64,000 nucleotides of DNA. Origin: Liolophura sinensis (taxonomy: Eukaryota > Mollusca > Polyplacophora > Chitonida > Chitonidae). The position numbers and the translations under genes were made by a program. A model generated the notes under the pieces. The model made no database searches, was not told the origin of the DNA, and saw only the letters and a list, made by a program, of their open reading frames with translations. Position 1 is the stretch's first letter; every line of letters starts with the position of its first letter. This document shows positions 22,300 through 34,035 of this stretch, piece after piece. The stretch spans positions 2,236,501 through 2,300,500 of the forward strand of contig NC_088295.1 in NCBI RefSeq assembly GCF_032854445.1, given 5' to 3'.

Positions 22300-24131
22300 A
22301 AGGCAAAACCATAAAGAAAAATGATAAATGAATAAAAACACTTCTTTCACGCTTGAGTGCCTGTATTGCCTTTAGGCTAAACTTTTTACACCAACAGAAT
22401 AAAAATTAGACGGCCAATATTTAATAAGAAAATCAAGGCATCAGTACAGAAAAAATATTGACATGAAAGCAGCAGAGAAGCCACAAAAATGACAGTGGGG
22501 TTCTAAACAAACATACCATTAGCATGTCATCACACACGGGAGGTATACCTGTGATGCAAAAAATCCTCAAATTTTTACAAAAACCAAAAAAAAACAAAAA
22601 AAAACAGAGAGATACCACATACAACACACAAATATACCAATTTTTCATATATTTAATGTACCTGCGAAAATCCAAACTAAATTTCAACTATATTGTTGTT
22701 AATGCAGCATGTCATCTTATCATACACTCACGGACAAATCTGAGACCACCTAGCGTCAGAATTTGTAAATTCTATCTAATTCAGGTATCTGAGCTGGTCA
22801 GTAAACTCGTCACTGCCTGAACCTTGTGACACGAATGTGTGTCTCGGTAACTATAATGGCATTTATCCCCCACTGATAATACATCTGCCCCAAATCTTCT
22901 CATAACGTCACACGATTTTCAACTTACGTCAACTTCACACAACTGCCTTTCTACAAACAATTTTTTCCTTCAACAATGTACATGACAAATTCATGTATAT
23001 GTCAATTTGCATAAATATCTATAATCTGGAGGAAAATTTCTGACCCAAAAGGATACAAATTATGTTAGCTAAATAATTAGGTCATTTAAGAGTCCCCAGA
23101 ACAGGTTGTTGGGGATGCAAATAACTACATTCAGTATGTGGCTACTGCTAGCCTCTCTGTCTCTCCTCTCTGTCTCTCCAAAAACCACAAAACGCTGATG
23201 AAAAGCCACTCATGCCCATCAACAAATAATACATGGCATTGTCCACCAACAAGATTCAGTGAATGGGATAGAACTGGCTGGGAAGCAGGAACAAAGACAT
23301 GTTCTCAGGCCGGGCACTCACTTCCAGTTTAATCTGTAATATCTAACTACATTAAATCGATCTCCTACATACATATAAGGTGTGTTTACAGCAGAATGTT
23401 TAGATAGAGATGATAGTCGTGTATAAATAATTAGCCAACAAGCACTGGCTGTTTCGTGAATGTTTTCTGGAGGAAGTCAAGTGAAAGGATACGTGCGACA
23501 CAGAATAAATAGTAATTAGGACTTTACTGTATGTGGGAATTATTCCACACCGCAGAAGGAGTGTATACATAAAATAAATACACCAAAATAAAGACCTCAA
23601 TTCATGGTATGAATTTATAATGTACATACCGTCTTGAAGATAATCTTAAATGTTGCATGTTCCTAAAGCAGATGGTGTCCTTAAGACTTCATGAATCCCC
23701 AAGACTGTTCATGTGTGCAGACAGGCAGCTTTCTGGGAGGGGGCGGAAGCTGATACAATCTCAGCTGTCCACAAGCAGCCCTGTTCATCCAGGGTAAAAA
23801 GCCATGGTAAATTAAGGTGTGTGTCATACACAGATAATCAGCCCTTCCTAACCAAACTGGAAATTCTGTTCAACATTCTATACATGTATATGTGAACACT
23901 GTGTTTTGTCTTCTAATGTATTCAAAACGAAAGAAACCTTCACAAAAAAGTCCTTTTTACCTGATTATGGTCTTCAAGGACAACAGTAAGCAATAGTTTC
24001 ACTATAAGGCTAATACAATGGCTACACATTTTCTGCACTGTCTGAATGAATAGAACAGATAAGCTAGTGGATTGACGTGTGTGTTTTTTTTTTCCCCCTC
24101 TGATCAGCTGGAGTTGGAGTAACTGATAATA
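21978..24131. other. Unique AT-rich sequence with a poly-A tract
   Basis: Positions 22262-22297 are 36 consecutive A. I see no SINE body immediately 5' of it, so this is either an expanded microsatellite or the remnant tail of a decayed retroelement. No gene is supported. Confidence 0.45.
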
Positions 24132-24535
24132 TGTACATGTGGCAGAAGAGAAGTACATCTATGCCAGGCCGGTACATGTGGCAGAGGTACTGCTGTGCCA
24201 GGCCGGTACATGTGGCAGAGGTACGGCTGTGCCAGGCCGGTACATGTGGCAGAAGTACCACTATGCCAGGCCGGTACATGTTGCAAAAGAGAAGTACTGC
24301 TATGCCAGGCCGGTACATGTGGCAGAAGTACTGCTATGCCAGGCCGGTTCATGTGGTAGAAGTACTGCTATGCCAGGACGGTACATGTGGCAGAAGTACT
24401 GCTATGCCATGCCGGTGCATGTGGCAGAAGTACCGCTATGCCAGGCAGGTACATGTGCAGAAATACCACTATGCCAGGGTGGTACATGTGGCAGAAGTAC
24501 CGCTACGCCAGGCCAGTAAATGTGGCAGAAGTACA
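24132..24535. repeat. Minisatellite, 34-bp unit, about 12 copies
   Basis: The unit is GGTACATGTGGCAGAAGTAC followed by TGCTATGCCAGGCC. Two copies carry a 5-base insertion (AGAGA). The core is shared with the 29-bp array at 29.2 kb. Confidence 0.94.
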
Positions 24536-24769
24536 ATACGGCTCAGCTTAAACCCCAAATTAGGATGATAATCAACGCGATATTTCTCCGCTGGCAATGT
24601 GATATTCCTCTCCTGGCTAGCGAGGTTTCCATTCATGTTGGTACTTTGCCGAAGGTGTGAAGTCGGCCATATATAGTTCTGCAGCACGTAAAAGTTCCTG
24701 TCAGAAACTCGCGCAAATTTTTTTCCTGTTTTTGCACCTTCAGCTTTCTACATGAGGTCATTTGCTACC

Positions 24770-25563
24770 GGTATGTATGTATGTGTGTATGTATGTGTGT
24801 ATGCTGTGTGTATACACATGCCCGCATACATGTGGGTATGCTGTGTGTGTGCAGACATGCCCGCATACATGTGGGTATGCTGTGTGTAGACACACGTGGG
24901 TATGCTGTGTTTGTGTGGATACATGTGGGTATGCTGTGTGTGTGTAGAGACATGTTCGCATACATGTGGGTATGCTGTGTGTAGACACACGTGGGTATGC
25001 TGTGTTTGTGTGGATACATGTGGGTATGCTGTGTGTGTGCAGACATGCCCGCATACATGTGGGTATGCTGTGTGTAGACACACGTGGGTATGCTGTGTTT
25101 GTGTGGATACATGTGGGTATGCTGTGTGTGTGTAGAGACATGCTCGCATACATGTGGGTATGCTGTGTGTGTGCAGACACATATGGGTATGCTGTGTGTG
25201 TGTGGATACATGTGGCTATGCTGTGTGTGTAGACACATGCTCACATACATGTGTGTATGCTGTGAGTGTAGACACATGTGGGTATGCTGTGTTTGTGTGG
25301 ACACGTGTGTATGCTGTGTGTGTGTAGACACATGCCCGCATACATGTGGGTATGCTGTGTGTGTTGACACATGTGGGTATGCTGTGTTTGTGTGGATACA
25401 TGCGTGTATGCTGTGTGTGTGTAGACACATGCCCGCATACATGTGGGTATGCTGTGTTTGTGTGGATACATGTGTGTATGATGTGTGTGTAGACACATGC
25501 CCGCATACATGTGTGTATGCTGTGTTTGTGTGGATACATGTGTGTATGCTGTGTGTGTGTAGA
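24770..25563. repeat. GT-rich compound tandem array, about 94-bp higher-order unit
   Basis: Made of TACATGTGGGTATGCTGTGT modules alternating with GTAGACACATGCCCGC. The submotif TAGACACACGTGGG recurs at about 24887, 24982 and 25075, giving a super-period of 93-95. Frames of 190-243 codons (His/Thr-rich or Cys/Val-rich) arise on both strands from the repeat. Confidence 0.92.
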
Positions 25564-27057
25564 TATCACCATCTCTGCTGCCAAAGTGACAATCATCCCA
25601 TCATCACCTCTACTGTCAATCTGACAATCATCCCATCATCACCTCTGCTGCCAAAGTGACAATCATCCCATCATCATCTCTGCTGCCAATGTGACAATCA
25701 TCCCATCATCATCTCTGCCGCCAAAGTGACAATCATCCCATCATCACCTCTACTGTCAATCTGACAATCATCCCATCATCATCTCTGCTGCCAATGTGAC
25801 AATCATCCCATCATCACCTCTGCTGCCAATGTGATTTTTTTTTTTTTTTTTTTTGATTGGTGTTTTACGCCGTACTCAAGAATATTTCACTTATACGACG
25901 GCAGCCAGCATTATGGTGGGTGGAAACCGGGCAGAACCCGGGGGAAACCCACGACCATCCGCAGGTAGCTGACAGACCTTCCCACATACGGCCGGAGAGA
26001 AAGCCAGCATGAGCTGGACTTGAACTCACAGCGACCGCATTGGTGAGAGACTCCTGGGTCATTACGCTGCGCTAGCGCGCTAACCGACTGAGCCACGGAG
26101 GTCCCAGCTGCCAATGTGACAATCATCCCATCATCATCTCTGGTGCCAATGTAACAATCATCCCATCATCATCTCTGCTGCCAATGTGACAATCATCCCA
26201 TCATCACCTCTACTGTCAATCTGACAATCATCCCATCATCATCTCTGCTGCCAAAGTGACAATCATCCCATCATCACCTCAGCTGCCAATGTGACAATCA
26301 TCCCATCATCACCTCAGCTGCCAAAGTGACAATCATCCCATCATCACCTCTGCTGCCAATGTGACAATCATCCCACCATCACCTCAGCTGCCAAAGTGAC
26401 AATCATCCCATCATCACCTCAGCTGCCAATGTGACAATCATCCCATCATCACCTCAGCTGCCAAAGTGACAATCATCCCATCATCACCTCAGCTGCCAAA
26501 GTGACAATCATCCCACCATCACCTCAGCTGCCAATATGACAATCATCAAATCATCATCTCTGCTTCCAAAGTGACAATCATCCCACCATCACCTCAGCTG
26601 CCAAAGTGACAATCATCCCATCATCACCTCAGCTGCCAAAGTGACAATCATCCCACCATCACCTCAGCTGCCAATATGACAATCATCCCATCATCATCTC
26701 TGCTGCCAAAGTGACAATCATCCCATCATCACCTCTACTGTCAATCTGACAATCATCCCATCATCATCTCTGCTGCCAAAGTGACAATCATCCCATCATC
26801 ACCTCTACTGTCAATGTGACAATCATCCCATCATCATCTCTGCTGTCAATGTGACAATCATCCCATCATCACCTCTGCTGCCAATGTAACAATCATCCCA
26901 TCATCACCTCTGCTGCCAATGTGACAATCATCTCATCATGATCTCTGGTGCTAATGTAACAATCATCCCATCATCATCTCTGCTGCCAAAGTGACAATCA
27001 TCCCATCATCACCTCAGCTGCCAATGTGACAATCATCCCATCCTCACCTCTGCTGCC
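25564..27057. repeat. Minisatellite, 35-bp unit, about 34 copies, split by a SINE
   Basis: The unit is GACAATCATCCCATCATCAC followed by CTCTGCTGCCAAAGT. Variants include CAGCTG for TCTGCTG, and AATGT, AATCT or AAAGT before GAC. The array is interrupted at 25835-26105 by a SINE and resumes in the same phase. The period is not a multiple of three, and long frames are correspondingly absent. Confidence 0.96.
25835..26105 (-). mobile_element. Full-length tRNA-derived SINE, family A, minus orientation
   Basis: On the minus strand it starts GGGACCTCCGTGGCTCAG (box A), has box B GAGTTCAAGTCC, and ends in the family A 3' domain (25859-25901 on the plus strand) and 20 A. It interrupts the 35-bp array. 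GCTGCCAATGTGA occurs on both sides, consistent with a target-site duplication, although the array itself also repeats this sequence. The intact boxes and long A tail suggest a fairly recent insertion. Confidence 0.93.
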
Positions 27058-29194
27058 ATTAGTACATTAGCTACAGTGTTCAAGTTAGTCATGTGTACTC
27101 TGCAGGGACGTCAAGGTTTAGAAAGGTGTATGGAGAAACACATTCTCTGTAAAGGGCTCTAACATAAGCTATACGTTTTCTTCGTTTTAAAGTATCGGGT
27201 TTTATCCCACTTGAAGGAAAAATTTGCACAGACAATTGTCATGTATATGTATTGTTTTGATTGATGTTAACAAGAAAATAGTGTTAATTACATTTAATAT
27301 TCTTTGTTTATGTATTATGTCACTCATATAAATAGCTGACTTGAATTGAACTGGAGTCTCACTGCTCCAAAGTGGAAACTCTGCTGACTGAGCTACCGGT
27401 GCAGCTGATAATTCGTAAGTTTAATGTGGTGGGACATAGAAATTAATATTACTTTGTCTCATTAATTCTACAGGGCCAGAATTAAAGTATTACATGTTTG
27501 ATGTTACGCGACCAACCCTTCAAAAATTCTTCTTCTCTGTTTTTCACAGATGCCAAATTTTATTATTTTATTCCATTTAATTACTTTTGGGGTTTTTTTT
27601 TTTGTCACCGATCGTCTGAAAAGTCACTCTGTTTACAGGTGACAGGTGCTTTTTCAAGATACAAAATTTCCTCCCCCGCTCAGCCAGCCTAATAGCGCTT
27701 CAATGGGTATCCCATATCCGATACCTGTTGATCATAATAGGCCTACCTGTGACGTGTTTTCACCCGTTTCCATTAGGATACCCATAAAATAGTGTTGTCA
27801 GATTTTTCATTACCTTACTAAACTGATGACCAGTGTCATTGTGTTTCCATAGGGAGTGGAGATTTCAAAGGAATTACTCATTTTGTGAGATAATCATTGT
27901 AAGACGTTTAAGGAAATCTTGTAAACATCACAGCTGTCAGCATCTTACCATGACAAAATATGGAATTCTCCGTGATCCAATTCTTTTGTCCATGTTTTAC
28001 CATTAACACACACCTAATTTCGCAAAACTGAATTGGTGAAGTTGTGGCTCTGGTTATACTCTATGTGAAATGTTTACAATCACTGACCAAACTGAACACA
28101 GGCCTATACCACCTACAGGGACAAGTTGCTCAAGCTATAGCTGCATAGCCCACTTACATAGATATCCTAGTTTATTTTTTGTGTTAATTCAGCCATGGAC
28201 TCTCATGATCAGGGTAACAAACTGAGACCTTACTACATCATAATACCTGCTGTAACATGATCAGAAGGGGAGATTTTTGTTTTAAACCTGTACGTTATCA
28301 AAGAATCCCCAACACAGCCCCTTTTATGTTTTGAGTTAATCCCATTTCACGCCTATCAGAGGCCCCCACTTGAGCCCCTTCTGTTCCGGAGATCTCAAAA
28401 TTTATAAAAAGGTCAGTTAGGTGAGTGGATAGGTTTTCTCTCCATCAAAACTCTATGCTAGGGAGCCTGTAGCTGGGAATATATTGGTATAATTTCCTGA
28501 ACTGTCATTGATATCACCACTGCCAGATGCTTTGGTGGTTAGAAAATGTATCTGTTTACTGATAGATTGTTGTGAAGTAGAAAAAATATTAGTGACAATT
28601 GAAAGGGCAAGTACATTTTAAAGCAGGAAAGTTCACATACAAAGACAAAGCTGATATGTTCCATCCTTTAATCTTCATGCAACACAACATGATTTTGGCT
28701 CTCCTCTTCTTCATGCATAAATATTTGGACAATGTAAATGAAGTCAAAGCTGGTGATCTGAGCTGAGTTTGTGTCTACAATCTTCATACTTTTAGACAAG
28801 TCACATTGAATGATGTATTGGAGACAGAAAAATATTTGATCCTTCACATGAAGGAAAAATCCCCTAAATCTCACAAAGTTTAATTAAAATTAGGAAATTT
28901 AGGAAGATGGAAACAAACTTCTCAGGATAGATTTTCTTTTACTAGGTCATGAGGTTCCACTTCACTCATTCAAAAGTATCAGCTGGACAGGATTTGGGTT
29001 ATATTTTCACACGCTCGTCCCTCAGTACAGGACTTGAAAATGCTAAACTGTTGACTTAAACTGTACTCATACAAATGCTTGACTAATGTTTACTTGTTAG
29101 TTTTATTGTAAAGATCTAAGAATATTTATTCTGAGAATTTTCAAATATGTCTGACAGGGTAGTTAACATATTGACATCTATGACCCCCTGGAAG
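27058..29194. other. Unique AT-rich sequence
   Basis: Contains the tRNA-like fragment at 27343-27404. A minus-strand frame at 28668-28874 has protein-like composition (acidic tail HEEEES) but no convincing acceptor. No gene is supported. Confidence 0.4.
27343..27404 (-). other. Degenerate tRNA-like sequence (pseudo-tRNA or SINE head)
   Basis: On the minus strand TAGCTCAGTCAG (27395-27384) matches box A, and CAGTTCAATTC lies about 30 bases downstream at box B spacing. The acceptor stem does not pair well at either end, so I do not call a functional tRNA. It differs from the heads of families A and B. Confidence 0.4.
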
Positions 29195-29550
29195 TACCAC
29201 TACACCAGGCACATGTGCAGAAGTACTGCTACACCAGGTACATATGCAGAAGTACTGCTACACCAGGTACATGTACAGAAGTACTGCTACACCAGGTACA
29301 TATGCAGAAGTACTGCTACACCAGGCACATGTACAGAAGTACTGCTACACCAGGTACATATGCAGAAGTACTGCTACACCAGGTACATGTACAGAAGTAC
29401 TGCTACACCAGGTACATGTGCAGAAGTACTGCTACACCAGGTACATGTGCTGAAGTACTGTTACACCAGGTACATGTGCAGAAGTACTGCTACACCAGGT
29501 ACATGTACAGAAGTACTGCTACACAAGGTACATGTGCTGAAGTACTGCTA
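29195..29550. repeat. Minisatellite, 29-bp unit, about 12 copies
   Basis: The unit is CCAGGTACATGTGCAGAAGT followed by ACTGCTACA, with GTGCAG, ATGCAG and GTACAG variants that partly alternate. It is clearly related to the 34-bp array at 24.1 kb, in the same orientation. Confidence 0.95.
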
Positions 29551-29559
29551 AATGTTTCA

Positions 29560-30410
29560 ATGCATGGTCTTTCTACTTTTGTTTACTTCAAGTTAAACAG
29601 TTTATTTTCTCATAAGTCATGGGGCTAGCTCTTCAGTCAAATCTCCAACAAAGCCCCAACTGACAAATGTGAAAGGTGCAAGCTTGTTAAATGTCTAAAC
29701 CGTTTAAAACCACATTACACCAGAGTGCAATGCAACACATTACACCAGAGTAAAAGGCAGCACATTACACCTGAGTGCAACGCAACACGTTACACCAGAG
29801 TGCAACGCAACACTTTCATGTAGATATAACCGATCACCTTCTTTTAATGTAATCCATAAACCTCTGCTTCATAACAGCACTAGCATACAGTGCACATGAC
29901 ACTGGACACTAGCATACAGTGCACATGACACTGGACACTAGCACACAGTGCACATGACACTGGACACTAGCATACAGTGCACATGACACTGGACACTAGC
30001 ATACAGTGCACATGTCACTGGACACTAGCATATACAGTGCACATGACACTGGACATTAGCATACAGTGCACATGACACTGGGCACTAGCATACAGTGCAC
30101 ATGACACTGGGCACTAGCACACAGTGCACATGACACTGGACGCTAGCATACAGTGCACATGACACTGGGAACTAGCACACAGTGCACGTGACCCTGGGAA
30201 CTAGCACACAGTGCACATGACACTGGACACTAGCATACAGTGCACATGGCACTGGGCACTAGCACACAGTGCACATGACACTGGACACTAGCATACAGTG
30301 CACATGACACTGGACACTAGCATACAGTGCACATGACACTGGACACTAGCACACAGTGCACATGACACTGGGCACTAGCATACAGCGCACATGACACTGG
30401 GCACTAGCAT
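29560..30410. repeat. Segmental duplication, copy 1 (contains 25-bp and 29-bp arrays)
   Basis: Begins GCATGGTCTTTCTACTTTTG and continues through about 150 bases of unique sequence (TCATAAGTCATGGGGCTAG, GCAAGCTTGTTAAATGT). It then has a short 25-bp array (ACACCAGAGTGCAACGCAAC, 29710-29815), a spacer (GATATAACCGATCACC) and a 29-bp array (CTAGCATACAGTGCACATGA type, 29885-30410, about 18 copies). Confidence 0.9.
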
Positions 30411-31922
30411 GCATGGTCTTTCTACTTTTGTTTAATTCAAGTTAAACAGTTTCTTTTCTCATAAGTCATGGGGCTAGATCGTATCTCTTCAGTCAAATCT
30501 CCAACAAAGACCCAACTGGCAAATGTGAAAAGTGCAAGCTTGTTAAATGTTTAAACCGTTTAAAACCAGCTTATGGTTCTCTGTCAATATCTAGATACTG
30601 AGCTAGGCTACTTTCCAGGCAGGAGAACAATAGTACTGACTGACAGGTTTCTTTCTGGGGCACAGGTGTTAAACTTTAACCTTTCTGAACTTCCTTTTCC
30701 CCTATTCCGCAGGTGCTTACTGCTGAAATTTAATCGTAAATGCTAGCTTGAGGAATGGCTCCAGCTGCTTCTCCACTTTACTGGTGGTCAACACATTACA
30801 CCAGAGTACAACGCAACACATTACACCACAGTGCAACGCAACACATTACACCAGAGTGCAATGTGACACATTACACCAGAGTACAAGGCAGCACATTACA
30901 CCTGAGTGCAACGCAACACGTTACAACAGAGTGCAACGCAACACTTTCATGTAGATATAACCGATCACCTTCTTTTAATGTAATCCTTAAACCCTATGCT
31001 TCATAACAGCACTAGCATACAGTGCACATGACACTGGACACTAGCATACAGTGCACATGACACTGGGCACTAGCATATACAGTGCACATGACACTGGGCA
31101 CTAGCATATAGTGTACATGACACTGGACATTAGCATACAGTGCACATGACACTGGACACTAGCACACAGTGCACATGACACTAGCACACAGTGCACATGA
31201 CACTGGACATTAGCATACAGTGCACATGACACTGGACACTAGCATACAGTGCACATGACACTGGACACTAGCATACAGTGCACATGACACTGGACACTAG
31301 CACACAGTGCACATGACACTGGACACTAGCACACAGTGCACATGACACTGGACATTAGCATACAGTGCACATGACACTGGACACTAGCATACAGTGCACA
31401 TGACACTGGACACTAGCATACAGTGCACATGACACTGGACACTAGCATATACAGTGCACATGACACTGGGTACTAGCACACAGTGCACATGACACTGGAC
31501 ACTAGCATACAGTGCACATGACACTGGACACTAGCATATACAGTGCACATGACACTGGACACTAGCATATACAGTGCACATGACACTGGACACTAGCACA
31601 CAGTGCACATGACACTGGACATTAGCATACAGTGCACATGACACTGGACACTAGCATACAGTGCACATGACACTGGGCACTAGCATACAGTGCACATGAC
31701 ACTGGACACTAGCATATACAGTGCACATGACACTGGGCACTAGCATATAGTGCACATGACACTGGACACTAGCATACAGTGCACATGACACTGGACACTA
31801 TCATACAGTGCACATGACACTGGGAACTAGCATACAGTGCACATGACACTGGGAACTAGCATACAGTGCACATGACACTGGGAACTAGCATACAGTGCAC
31901 ATGACACTGGGCACTAGCATAC
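30409..31922. repeat. Segmental duplication, copy 2, with about 230 extra bases and a longer 29-bp array
   Basis: Repeats the same order as copy 1: the GCATGGTCTTTCTACTTTTG block, the 25-bp array (30788-30942), the GATATAACCGATCACC spacer and the 29-bp array (31008-31922, about 31 copies). About 230 bases after GTTTAAAACC (30556-30787) are absent from copy 1, so one copy has gained or lost sequence next to its array. Confidence 0.9.
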
Positions 31923-32204
31923 AAGCATTAGCCATTAGTATACATGGCAATAGCCAATAGTCATGGTGACATAACAGATTCTGTGACTAATGTTTAGACT
32001 GATTCTAGGGCACTGTGACCTGATGATATAGTCTCCCAGGTGTCACCGGACACTTAATGAATTGCTCTCGTCACGACAAGACAACCGCAACAAACTTCAA
32101 CATTTCATGATGCATAATAACAGATTGCAGACACCCATCACACAACCACCACTTACTGTAAGTATGAATTGACATAAAATCAAACTGGCATTGATTGCCA
32201 GATT

Positions 32205-32500
32205 GAGTAGACAATGTCACAATTAGTACATATGAAGGCAATGTATGTGACAATGAGTAAACATTAAGACAATGTCCACAACAATGAGTAGACAAGAAGG
32301 CAATGTCTACCACAATGAGAACACATGAAGGCAATGTCTACCACAATGAGAAAATGAGACAATAAGTAAACAATAAGGCAATGTCTGCAACAATACGTAA
32401 ACAATAAAGCAATGTCTGCGACGATAAGGCAATATCTGCGACAATAAGTAAACAATAAGGCAATGTCTGTAACAATAAGTAAACAATAAGGCAACATCCT
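32205..32500. repeat. Minisatellite, about 30-33 bp, about 9 degenerate copies
   Basis: Copies contain CAATGAGTAAACAATAAGGC and AATGTCTGC, with many indels. Minus-strand frames rich in LLFTYC derive from it. Confidence 0.8.
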
Positions 32501-32690
32501 CCACAATGATTTTCAATATTTCGTCTCCTAAATCTTAACTCCATATATCTCTTTTGCCATGTTGGAAATGTGTTGTATATTCACCCACTGTCTTCTCTTT
32601 CAGATGGTGATCAGATCACCGCCAAAAACTGGCCTGTGGATGGGTTGACATGATAAGTGTCTGTCACACATACACGCACAGTAAGTGAAT

Positions 32691-32858
32691 GATTTTTCAA
32701 TTTTTCATATGACGATGAAGGCTTCCTTATAGTGCATGTAATGTTCCTCCTTGTTGCAGGACGGATTTCAACCACTCTTTTATCTAGTGCTGCTTCACTG
32801 AGACGCGCTGATGCTTCACTAAAACTTCCTCTTTTAAGGTCTTAGGTGTGACTCTACT
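32691..32858 (-). mobile_element. Family B SINE fragment
   Basis: Matches the internal part of the other family B copies: CATATGACGATGAAGG, CCTCCTTGTTGCAGGACGG and TTTTATCTAGTGCTGCTTCA, then a deletion joining to CTTCCTCTTTTAAGGTCTTA. Both ends are missing. Confidence 0.8.
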
Positions 32859-33415
32859 CCATGCACAGTGTAACACTTTCAGCAGGACATTATTCTTCTC
32901 AAATATGTTCCATTTCCCTTCAAATTTGGTCAAGTGAGAAAACGGAATTCAGAAATTTTTTGTTCTATCATTTGCCACCACTGTTGCAGACTTTCTGTGT
33001 GATCAAAGTGGAAACCTATGAGAACTGAGCCAGCTAGATCCAGCTAGATCTGAACCTATGCCATCCTTGTACAGAAAGGCAGCTGCATAATGAACGCTCA
33101 CTACCCGTTCAACCAGATCTAAATCCATCTTAATTCAACTGTCTGTAGAGCTCATGCCTACAAACTGGGTAGGTTGTTAATTTACATGTAAAGCCATTTT
33201 ATATACAGATGTCTGTTGACAAACAAATGTGAAGACAAACTATACCAAAATATAAACCTCATTCTTAGCCCTTACTGCAACATCAGGAGATTACAATGTA
33301 ATGCTTACTGCAAGTTTTTCCATGTTTTGCTTAAAACACTGGCTTTCATAGATTCAAATGGACCTTTTAATGCTTAAGTTAACAAAGAATATGTGTGGTT
33401 TAATTTTCTTCTTAC

Positions 33416-33424
33416 CTCCGCCAT
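33416..33424 (-). CDS. Candidate three-codon first coding exon (ATG GCG GAG)
   Basis: On the minus strand GTGATGGCGGAG is followed by GTAAGAAG. This is a start codon in good context (G at -3, G at +4) reading Met-Ala-Glu and ending in phase 0 at a consensus donor. About 30 bases upstream there is a CRE-like TTACGTCG. The phase 0 end is compatible with the possible acceptor at 18798, whose frame continues openly into the main protein. A tiny first exon 14.6 kb upstream is plausible in a large-intron gene, but short motifs like this also arise by chance. Confidence 0.18.
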
Positions 33425-33587
33425 CACTGGCACCATACCTCAACGACGTAATCACTGCCAAACCAAATATCTTAACATGTCACTTGATACTAGTCCTTTT
33501 TTCCTATGGTAAGCTGTATTGATAATATTGACAGCTCGAGATGTACTTGTGCTGCAAGAACAACTTTTCCTATTGTATTGTACACAG

Positions 33588-34035
33588 TGCTTCTACCACC
33601 TGCTTGTACGAGACACACACTGGGGTATCCACTGTGCTTCTACCACCTGCTTGTACCAGACATGCACACTGGGGTATCCACTGTGCTTCTATCACCTGCT
33701 TGTACGAGACACACACTGGGGTATCCACTGTGCTTCTACAACCTGCTTGTACCAGACATGCAAACAGGGGTATCCACTGTGCTTCTACAACCTGCTTGTA
33801 CCAGACATGCACACAAGGGTATCCACTGTGCTTCTACCACCTGCTTGTACCTGACATAAACACAGGGGTATCCACTCTGCTTCCATCACCTGTTTGTACC
33901 AGACACAAACACAGGGGTACACCATGCTTCCACCACTAGGTTGTACCAGACATGCACGCAGGGTATAAACTGTTCTTCCAACACCTGCTTGTACCAGACA
34001 TACACATATCTGCTTGTACCAGACATGCCCAGGTT
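33588..34035. repeat. Minisatellite, about 47-50 bp, about 9 copies
   Basis: Copies contain CTTCTACCACCTGCTTGTAC, CAGACATGCACAC and GGGGTATCCACTGTG. The right-hand copies are more divergent. Confidence 0.9.

Larger units (their letters stand above)
32501..33584. other. Non-coding spacer with a SINE fragment and isolated splice-like sites
   Basis: Includes the family B fragment at 32691-32858, a plus-strand acceptor-like TTCTCTTTCAG ending at 32603 followed by at most a 16-codon frame, and the minus-strand candidate first exon at 33416. Nothing else is supported. Confidence 0.4.

Noticed and set aside
24748-25659. Frames of up to 243 codons rich in His/Thr or Cys/Val
   Set aside because: They are translations of the GT-rich compound array on both strands, with no recognisable domain.
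28668-28874. Minus-strand frame with acidic tail (FMHEEEESQNHVVLHED)
   Set aside because: Plausible composition, but no acceptor with a pyrimidine tract, no start context and no recognised family.
24131-31922. Regularly spaced repeats that might be taken for a CRISPR array
   Set aside because: The units are head-to-tail without unique spacers, no cas-like genes exist, and the sequence is eukaryotic.
32601-32650. Plus-strand acceptor-like CTTCTCTTTCAG followed by a short frame (GDQITAKNWPVDGLT)
   Set aside because: Only about 16 codons to a stop, no matching upstream donor identified, and no recognisable peptide.
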